Shown here: positions 7,355-12,676 of the stretch, one piece after another
Layout: each line of letters starts with the position of its first letter
Position numbering within the stretch: the first letter of the stretch is position 1
Assembly (NCBI GenBank): GCA_905201915.1
Contig: CAJKQE010000063.1
Coordinates: forward strand, 1-12,676
Direction of reading: 5' to 3'
Length of the DNA: 12,676 nt
Source: an uncultured Lachnospiraceae bacterium
GTDB taxonomy: Bacteria > Bacillota > Clostridia > Lachnospirales > Lachnospiraceae
Made by a program: the position numbers and the translations under genes
Notes under the pieces: generated by a model
Database searches by the model: none
Told to the model about the DNA's origin: nothing
The model's input: the letters and a program-made list of their open reading frames with translations, nothing else

Positions 7355-8108
7355 TATAACCCTCAAAAAAATATTTAAAATTATTTTCTTTCTTGAGCAG
7401 TAAGTCCCTCATCAGCACTAACAGACAAATAAATATATTGTAATTTTTTCCATATACTGCACCTTTCGCAATAACTTGCTGATTGCTGCTTACTCCTTGC
7501 TTTTTTTTATGATAAACCGTTACTATCGGCTTATAAAAAATGCCTTTTTTTTCATAATTATTTAAAAGAAAATCCACTTCCTCTCCACATACAAACTCGC
7601 TACCAAGCCCTAAATGCTCATTGAATTCTGGACACTTAACAGCGTTCTTCTTGAAAGCAATTTCTATAGACGATCTCGACATGAGTTGTAATCTATATTT
7701 AATAAACTTTTCTTTTGAATTGTATTTTTTATACATGACATTTTGTTCTGGATCATAAATTTGTGATAAAATAACTTTAGCTGATTTTTGTTCCTGAAAT
7801 GTTCTAACAATAGTTTCAAATGCATTTTCTGGATACCAACAATCATCATCAGATAATGCGATAATTTCACCAGATGCTACTTCTAATCCTTTATTTCTTG
7901 CTTTTGATAAACCTTTGACTGTCATTCTAATTTGTTTTAAATCTAAGTTTACATATTTAGAAATCAAGGTTTGCATTTTTTCATAATTGCCCTGCATTAT
8001 GACTATAACTTCAATTTTTTTATATGACTGTCTATCTAAACTTTCTAGTAATCTATTTATTTCTTGCTCTCTATTTCCTAGAGTTGGCACTAAAATTGAT
8101 ATTTTCAT
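7329..8108 (-). CDS. Glycosyltransferase family 2 protein
   Basis: A 259-residue GT-A-fold transferase. The nucleotide-binding start MKISILVPTLGN, the segment GLSKARNKGLEVASGEIIAL (66-85) and the metal-binding acidic triplet Asp87-Asp88-Asp89 (SDDDCWYP) are clear. GLGSEFVCGEEVDFLL, around residue 170-185, holds the likely catalytic acidic pair, and a hydrophobic patch near the C-terminus may attach it to the membrane. It should add one sugar to the lipid-linked repeat unit on the cytoplasmic face. AGGA lies just before the ATG, nine bases after the previous glycosyltransferase gene. Donor and acceptor cannot be told. The DNA is strongly AT-rich. Confidence 0.9.
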   Translation of the reverse strand: MKISILVPTLGNREQEINRLLESLDRQSYKKIEVIVIMQGNYEKMQTLISKYVNLDLKQIRMTVKGLSKARNKGLEVASGEIIALSDDDCWYPENAFETIVRTFQEQKSAKVILSQIYDPEQNVMYKKYNSKEKFIKYRLQLMSRSSIEIAFKKNAVKCPEFNEHLGLGSEFVCGEEVDFLLNNYEKKGIFYKPIVTVYHKKKQGVSSNQQVIAKGAVYGKNYNIFICLLVLMRDLLLKKENNFKYFFEGYNEYIKREN

Positions 8109-8117
8109 TTTTTATTC

Positions 8118-8870
8118 CTATTTAATCTTTAACATTTTAATTACACACCAATATGTAATATGGAACAAACTTCTTGCCACACTAAGATGTTCTATATCTC
8201 TATATAAAATCCAATGATATTTTATTACTTTAAATTTATTACTGGAAATTGAATTTTTTCTTATCCTGTATTTTGCAAGTACTGATTCTATTCCGTATAT
8301 ATATTTTTCTTGTTTCAACATCTTTAGCCATAATGCATCATCATTACGTTTACGAATATTAGGTACTGTAAATTTACCCATTTTTTCCACATTATACATA
8401 ACTGTAGAATTTCCTACTGGACAATCTAATAGTAAACGATTATAGTCCACCTTTGGCACAGACTTTATAACTTTGTTCAGTTTTTTCCCCTCTTCATCTA
8501 TTTGCTCATATGAAGTACAGGAAAAAGCAATATTATGTTTCTCCATAAATGATAACTGTCTTTTCAGCTTATCCTCTGTCCAAATATCGTCCGAATCCAA
8601 AAATGCCATATAATTACCATTTGCTATTTCCATCGCCCTTGTCCTTGCAACAGCTGCTCCCGAATTTTTTTTCAAGCAAAAATATTTAATTCTAGTATCA
8701 TTGTGCATATATTTTTCAACAATTTCTTTAGTATTATCTGTTGAACAATCATCAACAATGATCATTTCCCATTTTTGATATGTTTGCATTTGAACAGACT
8801 TTATTGTTTCTCCTAAAAAATCTGCACAATTATATGTCGGTGTTATGACAGATATCAATCCTTTTTCCAT
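8118..8870 (-). CDS. Glycosyltransferase family 2 protein
   Basis: A 250-residue GT-A-fold transferase with the standard opening ISVITPTYNCADFL (6-19), Asp40-Asp41 in IIVDDCSTDNT, and the metal-binding LDSDDIW (91-97). RKRNDDALWLKML, near residue 173-185, matches the region bearing the catalytic base in this subgroup. It resembles capsule enzymes that add the second sugar after the initiating phosphoglycosyl transferase, and its gene directly follows that gene by ten bases, which supports that order. An AGGGG ribosome site lies in the junction. This gene is the first of the AT-rich stretch, so the break in base composition falls exactly between it and the phosphoglycosyl transferase gene. Confidence 0.92.
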   Translation of the reverse strand: MEKGLISVITPTYNCADFLGETIKSVQMQTYQKWEMIIVDDCSTDNTKEIVEKYMHNDTRIKYFCLKKNSGAAVARTRAMEIANGNYMAFLDSDDIWTEDKLKRQLSFMEKHNIAFSCTSYEQIDEEGKKLNKVIKSVPKVDYNRLLLDCPVGNSTVMYNVEKMGKFTVPNIRKRNDDALWLKMLKQEKYIYGIESVLAKYRIRKNSISSNKFKVIKYHWILYRDIEHLSVARSLFHITYWCVIKMLKIK

Positions 8871-8880
8871 ATTTATACCC

Positions 8881-9630
8881 CTACCTCATCATAGCAAAAA
8901 CCGTTCGAATCATCGTCTTTATATTCTCTGCTACAGAAAACGCCTTCAGTTCCTGCAGGTTTATTTCCATCTTCTCCCCCAGCACGTCTTCCACATATAC
9001 CTCGTCTGCGATTCTGCCTGCCTCTACACCGGCTGCAATCCTCTGATCCTCGTCCTTAAACTGGACGCTGGCCTCTGAGGTGACGCCTGCTGGTAAAAGC
9101 AGGGTAGCGTACATTTCATCGGTATACTGCTTCACATACTTCACTACCTCCGGGCGGGTTCCCACAAAGCTCATTTCTCCCTTCCAGATATTGATGCGCT
9201 GGGGAAGCTCATCCAGGCGGCAGCCTCTCAGTTTCTTTCCTATCCGCGTAATTCTGGCGTCTCCCTGAGTTGTCACCAGGCTTCCTTTTTTATCTGCATC
9301 CTGTACCATGGTGCGGAATTTATAAATACGGAATCTTCTTCCATACTGGGTGACTCGTTCCTGGCGGTAAAAAACTGGCCCCTCTGAATCCAGACGGATC
9401 AGAATAGCCAGCACAGCCAGCACAGGAGAAAGCGCCGCCAGCATCAGAGATGATACCGTAAAATCAAACACTCGTTTTAGAAACAGCTGTCCTTTTTTAC
9501 GGTTTAAGCTGTCATAATAGGGTCTCACTGCCTCTGTCCTCATGAAATCTGGCAGTTCCTCCCATTCTCTCCAAAGAATATGCTCTTTTCTATTCTTCTG
9601 CTTTTTCTTTTTATCGCTCTGCCTGGTCAT
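8881..9630 (-). CDS. Initiating sugar transferase (WcaJ/PglC-like monotopic phosphoglycosyl transferase)
   Basis: A 249-residue enzyme of the bacterial sugar transferase family (PF02397). After a lysine-rich cytoplasmic start comes one hydrophobic segment (about 54-79) that would form the re-entrant membrane helix. Then follow KFRTM (104-108), RLDELPQ (138-144) with the catalytic Asp140-Glu141 pair, and the KGEMSFVGTRPEV segment (150-162). It lacks the large multi-helix N-terminal half of WbaP/WcaJ, so it is the small form. It moves a sugar phosphate from a nucleotide sugar to undecaprenyl phosphate, starting the repeat unit. An aminotransferase gene just upstream suggests an amino-dideoxy sugar as substrate, by analogy with PglC, but this is inference. 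The acidic pair, spacing and length look intact. Base composition is balanced, unlike the genes that follow. Confidence 0.93.
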   Translation of the reverse strand: MTRQSDKKKKQKNRKEHILWREWEELPDFMRTEAVRPYYDSLNRKKGQLFLKRVFDFTVSSLMLAALSPVLAVLAILIRLDSEGPVFYRQERVTQYGRRFRIYKFRTMVQDADKKGSLVTTQGDARITRIGKKLRGCRLDELPQRINIWKGEMSFVGTRPEVVKYVKQYTDEMYATLLLPAGVTSEASVQFKDEDQRIAAGVEAGRIADEVYVEDVLGEKMEINLQELKAFSVAENIKTMIRTVFAMMR

Positions 9631-9671
9631 TTTCTCCCTGTTTCCTTTTCTATGTATTTTTTCCTATCGTT

Positions 9672-10874
9672 TTATCTGTCCATAAGCAGAAGCTCCCGCA
9701 CTGTATGAATGACATAATCGACCTGTTCATCTGTCAGGCTGGTATGTAACGGCAGGGTAATTTCATTTTCATACATATGGTAAGCATTGGGATAATTCTC
9801 AATATCAAATCCCAGCTTTTTATAAGCCGTGTGCATGGGAAGAGGTTTGTAGTGGACATTGGAGGCGATACCTCTCTCTGCCAGCTTCTCAATAAACTGA
9901 TTCCTCTCCTCCACACCTTTTCCTGTCAGCCTCATTAAATACAGGTGACGGCTGGAATGACAGTCCCCCTCATCGTGTTTCAGAGTCTCCACTGGAAGAT
10001 CCGCAAAGCCCTTCTCATACCGATCGATAATATCTCTTCTCCGCTTTAAAAGTCCTGGATACCGTTTCATCTGTACCAGACCAATAGCAGCCATAATGTC
10101 TGTCATGTTGCACTTATAATAGGGGCCTATAATGTCGTATTCCCAGGCTCCCAGTTTTGTCTTAGCCAGGGCATCCTTATTCTGTCCGTGCAGGGAAAGA
10201 AGCTGGTACTGATTGTAAATCCAGCTGCTGTCAATGCCTGGAATCTCTTTCCAGACCACAGCCCCTCCCTCTGCTGTCGTGAGATTTTTGACTGCATGGA
10301 AGGAAAAACTGGTAAAATCGGCAAACTGTCCGCACATATTTCCGCCCTTGGACGCACCGAACGCATGGGCGGCATCGGCAATTATGGCAACTCTTCCTAT
10401 CGCATTCTGAATATCGTTATTTCCGTGAAATAATGCCTTCTTCTTTTCTGCAATCTCAAAAATCCTGTCGTAATCGCAGATCACTCCTGCCAGATCCACC
10501 GGAATAATTGCCTTCGTCTTCTCTGTCACTGCATCTTCCAGTTTTTCGTAGTCCATCTCATAGGAACCTGGCGCTGTATCAATCAGTTTCAGCTTTGCTC
10601 CCACATGACATACTACGCTGGCACTGGCTGTATAGGTGTAGGTGCTTGTAATAACTTCATCTCCTTCTCCAATTCCCAGCAGGCGAAGTGTCAGCTCCAT
10701 ACAGGCGGTAGCTGAATTCAGGCAGACTGCTTTCTCTGTTCCTACATAATCGGCAATCTGGCGTTCAAATTCCTTCGTTCTGGGACCGGTAGTAATCCAT
10801 CCTGATTTTAACGCTTCTGCTGCCTCATCAATTTCCTCCTGAGTAATATCAGGCGGTGAAAATGACACCTTCAT
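9672..10874 (-). CDS. DegT/DnrJ/EryC1/StrS family sugar-nucleotide aminotransferase
   Basis: A 400-residue pyridoxal-phosphate enzyme. I start at ATG 10874 because AAGGAGG lies eight bases before it; a GTG at 10901 would extend it by nine residues but has the ribosome site inside. The start MKVSFSPPDIT, then ITTGPRTKEFE, are typical. DAAHAFGA carries the cofactor-binding Asp167, and SFSFHAVKNLTTAEGG (189-204) carries the Schiff-base Lys196. Members usually aminate a 4-keto or 3-keto dideoxy sugar nucleotide using glutamate (PglE, PseC, ArnB). The residues around 146-160 form a short insertion between strands seen in some members. No matching dehydratase or acetyltransferase lies in the window, so the substrate must come from elsewhere. 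It follows LoaP and its terminator and precedes the initiating transferase. Confidence 0.92.
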   Translation of the reverse strand: MKVSFSPPDITQEEIDEAAEALKSGWITTGPRTKEFERQIADYVGTEKAVCLNSATACMELTLRLLGIGEGDEVITSTYTYTASASVVCHVGAKLKLIDTAPGSYEMDYEKLEDAVTEKTKAIIPVDLAGVICDYDRIFEIAEKKKALFHGNNDIQNAIGRVAIIADAAHAFGASKGGNMCGQFADFTSFSFHAVKNLTTAEGGAVVWKEIPGIDSSWIYNQYQLLSLHGQNKDALAKTKLGAWEYDIIGPYYKCNMTDIMAAIGLVQMKRYPGLLKRRRDIIDRYEKGFADLPVETLKHDEGDCHSSRHLYLMRLTGKGVEERNQFIEKLAERGIASNVHYKPLPMHTAYKKLGFDIENYPNAYHMYENEITLPLHTSLTDEQVDYVIHTVRELLLMDR

Positions 10875-10903
10875 CTTCTGTTCCTCCTTTATTTTCTCCA
10901 CAC

Positions 10904-10930
10904 AAAAAAGAGCCTCATCTCTGAAGCTCT
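10904..10930 (-). terminator. Intrinsic terminator overlapping the loaP stop codon
   Basis: In the minus-strand transcript AGAGCTTCA (10930-10922) pairs with TGAGGCTCT (10917-10909), nine pairs with one G-U, closed by a GAGA (GNRA) tetraloop. The U run follows directly (last stem base plus 10908-10904). The stop codon TGA of loaP is at 10917-10915, inside the stem. It sits between the antiterminator gene and the rest of the operon, so read-through here probably sets expression of all downstream genes. Confidence 0.8.
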
Positions 10931-11445
10931 TCTCTCCTCAGCCTGATTCCGAACACAGCAGTCTGTTTCCGCCCCGCTATGGTAAGCTCTGTCACTGCCA
11001 GCCGTTTTCTCAGGTTCAATTTTACAATTTTGTCTAAAAAAAATCGGAGAGGCCCGTCTGCTCTCACGATCTCTCCTTTTTCATCTAAATACAGGTCTGT
11101 CAGTTCTGCAACCATATCTCTGCCCTCTCTGTGACAGATTTTTTTCAGGAACTCTTCCTCCTCTGTTTCCAGAGAAATAAAGCTTCCGTCATTGTCGCCC
11201 AGCAGCCTCGTATACTCCGGTATCTTCTTCAGCTCGTAAAAGAGCTGCTCCGGTTTTGCTGTCTCTAAAAATAAATAGGAGGGAAAGAGTATTTCCTTCA
11301 CTGTCACCCATTCTCCTCCCAGGCGTCTGATAAATCTTCTTTTTACTGTAAAACAGTCTTCACATATCTGTGGGGAGAGATAGGCGCTCACAGCTCTGGA
11401 CAGCTCTTCTTCCTTCCCTGTGATGGTCTGAATCACATACCACAT
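10915..11445 (-). CDS. loaP: LoaP-type NusG paralogue, transcription antiterminator
   Basis: A 176-residue protein with the two-domain NusG layout. The NGN domain spans about 1-95 (MWYVIQTITGKEEEL at the start; FPSYLFLE at 54-61, equal to the FPGY(V/L)F(V/I) motif of NusG). A KOW-like domain follows from about 124. Its lysine/arginine-rich C-terminal part (LNLRKRLAV) fits RNA or ribosome contact. LoaP proteins head long biosynthetic operons in Firmicutes and make RNA polymerase read through terminators; here the gene heads an 11-kb polysaccharide operon with a terminator just after it. I prefer ATG 11445, which has AGGAG seven bases upstream and gives the usual start and length. An in-frame ATG at 11523, also with a GAGG site, would add 26 residues that do not look like NusG. 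Housekeeping NusG is less likely given the location and length. Confidence 0.87.
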   Translation of the reverse strand: MWYVIQTITGKEEELSRAVSAYLSPQICEDCFTVKRRFIRRLGGEWVTVKEILFPSYLFLETAKPEQLFYELKKIPEYTRLLGDNDGSFISLETEEEEFLKKICHREGRDMVAELTDLYLDEKGEIVRADGPLRFFLDKIVKLNLRKRLAVTELTIAGRKQTAVFGIRLRREELQR

Positions 11446-11470
11446 GTCTGTTCTCCTGTTTTTGGGTATA

Positions 11471-11514
11471 GCTTCGCCATATCCGCAATAAAAAATAGTT
11501 TTTATCCCGAACGC
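11471..11514 (-). promoter_or_regulatory. Possible structured RNA in the loaP leader
   Basis: In the minus-strand leader GCGTTCG (11514-11508) can pair with CGAAGC (11476-11471) with one bulged G. Inside it ATAAAAA (11505-11499) pairs with TTTTTAT (11494-11488) around CTAT. The resulting bulged stem-loop precedes the loaP ribosome site by about 20 bases. LoaP is known to recognise RNA hairpins in target leaders, so this is a candidate site, but I cannot match it to a known consensus, and the inner stem is only A-U pairs. Confidence 0.25.
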
Positions 11515-11602
11515 TTCTCTCATCTATAACCTCGTTTCTTCCTTACATATGCCCCATTAGCTTTACGAAGGTTTCACGATTTTCTCCATCATATTCCTGT
11601 CG

Positions 11603-11631
11603 ATTATAACACTATTTGAAAATACGGTCAA
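11603..11631 (-). promoter_or_regulatory. Main sigma-A promoter of the polysaccharide operon
   Basis: On the minus strand TTGACC (11631-11626) and TATAAT (11608-11603) are separated by exactly 17 bases, matching the sigma-A consensus at 11 of 12 positions. It points at loaP and would give a leader of about 150 bases. No other comparably good promoter was seen ahead of the operon, so all eleven genes likely depend on it. Confidence 0.8.
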
Positions 11632-11733
11632 TATCTGTGAAAAGGATCATTAGGAAAGAAATGGGAAAGATTTTCTTAGGATTTTCCTGATATTCCGGTA
11701 TCTATGAAATTTCTCTAAATCCCCCTGATATCC

Positions 11734-11761
11734 TTGATTTTCTCCCCATAAATGATAAAAT
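11734..11761 (+). promoter_or_regulatory. Promoter of the divergent membrane-protein gene
   Basis: TTGATT (11734-11739) and TAAAAT (11756-11761) are 16 bases apart, and TG at 11753-11754 one base before the -10 makes it an extended -10 promoter. Transcription would begin near 11768, about 20 bases before the ATG, consistent with the AAAGGAGG site at 11778-11785. It diverges from the operon promoter about 100 bases away. Confidence 0.6.
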
Positions 11762-11790
11762 AGTTTCTACATACTTCAAAGGAGGACTCT

Positions 11791-12676
11791 ATGAAAGCCA
11801 AAAATATTTCATCTATGGTGATCCGGATTCTGGTGTCGGCAGCGTTAATGTTTCTGCTGTTCTATTCCATGCTTCCGGCCGTTAATCTGAGAGATAAGAA
11901 TTTCCTTGTCTTTCTGATTCTCTGTATTCTCATTTTCCTTGTTGTGAATTTCCTGTCCTATACCAAGGATTTTCTTCAAACTCTGGGTTCCGGGCGGGGC
12001 GTCCAGATGGTGAAGGATGAGGAAACGGGACAGTTTGTTTTCCGCAGAAACAGCGGAAAAAGAAGCGGCGTCAGCCTTGGAAGGCCTTTAAAATACGGCT
12101 TTATCGCTATCGGCCTGATCATTATTCTCATGACTGTCGCTTCTCTTCTGGGACTCCAGTTTTTCAACGCCACCCGTTACCGGGATCTGATTACCATTGA
12201 GGATGGCGATTTTGCCCAGGACGTAGCTGAGCTTAACATGTCCCAGATTCCTGTAGTTGACAAGGATACCGCCTCCCGTCTCGGCAGCCGTAAGCTGGGA
12301 GAGATGACAGAGCTGGTTTCCCAGTTTGAGATTCAGGACGACTACACTCAGATCAACTACAAGGGTTCTCCCTACCGCGTGACGCCGCTCCGCTATGCGG
12401 ATCCGATCAAGTGGCTCTTTAACCACAAGGAAGGCCTTCCCGCCTACTTAACTGTGGACATGGTAACTCAGGAAACTAACCTGGTATGGCTGGAAAATGG
12501 AATGAGATACTCCCCCAGTGAATATTTCTTCCGCAACATTTACCGCTATATCCGTTTTAAATATCCGACGAAGATGTTTGAAACTGTATCCTTTGAGATC
12601 GACGACAACGGAACGCCTTACTGGATTGCTCCCACTATCTCCTACCGGATTGGCTGGCGATGTCCTATTTCATATT
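11791..12676 (+). CDS. Membrane protein of unknown function, 3' end outside window
   Basis: The frame is open from ATG 11791 to the window end, giving at least 295 residues. A strong AAAGGAGG site lies five bases before the ATG. Hydrophobic segments appear at about 11-31, 38-57 and 104-124. Between the second and third lies a short basic loop, and after the third comes a long soluble region, rich in charged and aromatic residues (for example YRVTPLRYADPIKWLF, PYWIAPTISY). The layout recalls large conserved membrane proteins of Lachnospiraceae that automated pipelines leave unnamed, but I do not recognise a defined family or function. Base composition is balanced, like the operon head, so it probably belongs to the ancestral chromosome. 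It is divergent from the polysaccharide operon and has its own promoter. The last few codons before the window edge cannot be judged. Confidence 0.8.
   Translation, partial: MKAKNISSMVIRILVSAALMFLLFYSMLPAVNLRDKNFLVFLILCILIFLVVNFLSYTKDFLQTLGSGRGVQMVKDEETGQFVFRRNSGKRSGVSLGRPLKYGFIAIGLIIILMTVASLLGLQFFNATRYRDLITIEDGDFAQDVAELNMSQIPVVDKDTASRLGSRKLGEMTELVSQFEIQDDYTQINYKGSPYRVTPLRYADPIKWLFNHKEGLPAYLTVDMVTQETNLVWLENGMRYSPSEYFFRNIYRYIRFKYPTKMFETVSFEIDDNGTPYWIAPTISYRIGWRCPISY

Larger units (their letters stand above)
1680..8870. other. AT-rich, probably exchangeable glycan cassette
   Basis: The seven genes from the first GT2 gene to the propeller gene are visibly much richer in A and T than the initiating transferase, aminotransferase, loaP and the divergent gene. 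Long runs of A or T are common here and nearly absent from 8881 onward. The change falls at the gene junction near 8875. This is the pattern of serotype-specific regions swapped between conserved flanks in capsule loci. No insertion sequence or integrase is seen at the edges. Confidence 0.6.

Noticed and set aside
7355..7366. TTG start for the pyruvyl transferase
   Set aside because: The GAGGG site is correctly spaced for ATG 7354 and would be inside the gene if TTG were used.
10875..10901. GTG start for the aminotransferase
   Set aside because: AAGGAGG is correctly spaced for ATG 10874, and the family's usual start matches MKVSFSPP.
12088..12426. 112-codon minus-strand frame
   Set aside because: It lies opposite the open plus-strand gene that has a strong promoter and ribosome site; the opposite frame shows no motif.
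1..12676. CRISPR array, tRNA, rRNA or complete insertion sequence
   Set aside because: No regularly spaced direct repeats, cloverleaf-like or rRNA-like stretches, and no transposase or integrase gene were seen on either strand.

Overview
The window looks like chromosomal DNA of a low-GC Gram-positive anaerobe, most likely a gut Clostridia of the Lachnospiraceae type. The signs are AGGAGG-type ribosome binding sites, sigma-A-like promoters, an Rpn-family nuclease remnant with the sequence style common in that family, and a LoaP-type NusG paralogue heading a polysaccharide operon. The species cannot be named from the sequence alone.

Layout. Bases 1-433 hold an unexplained 49-base flank, a 50-codon remnant of an Rpn/PD-(D/E)XK nuclease gene (50-202, minus) with a hairpin-rich leader, and a strong stem that may mark the end of the large operon. 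From 434 to 11445 everything runs on the minus strand as one tightly packed operon. In transcription order it holds a LoaP-type antiterminator, an intrinsic terminator overlapping its stop codon, a DegT/DnrJ/EryC1 sugar aminotransferase, a phosphoglycosyl transferase (PGT) that starts the glycan, two family 2 glycosyltransferases (GT2), a polysaccharide pyruvyl transferase, a radical SAM protein with extra cysteines, a Wzy-like polymerase, a Wzx-like flippase, a membrane-anchored beta-propeller-like protein, and a UDP-glucose 6-dehydrogenase. A near-consensus promoter for this operon lies at 11603-11631. A divergent plus-strand gene starts at 11791 and runs off the window; it encodes an unassigned membrane protein.

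How the genes work together. This is a Wzx/Wzy-type surface polysaccharide (capsule or exopolysaccharide) locus. The PGT loads the first sugar phosphate on undecaprenyl phosphate, the two GT2 enzymes extend it, the pyruvyl transferase probably adds a charged ketal, Wzx flips the unit and Wzy joins units outside. The UDP-glucose dehydrogenase supplies UDP-glucuronate, so the polymer is probably acidic. LoaP is expected to modify RNA polymerase so that it reads through the terminator just after its own gene and stays processive over about 10 kb.

Composition changes sharply. LoaP, the aminotransferase, the PGT and the divergent gene have balanced base use. From about 8880 down to about 1680 the DNA is strikingly AT-rich. 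The dehydrogenase is intermediate. This fits a conserved frame holding an exchangeable, strain-specific glycan cassette. The least explained parts are the radical SAM protein, the propeller protein and the LoaP-terminator arrangement.
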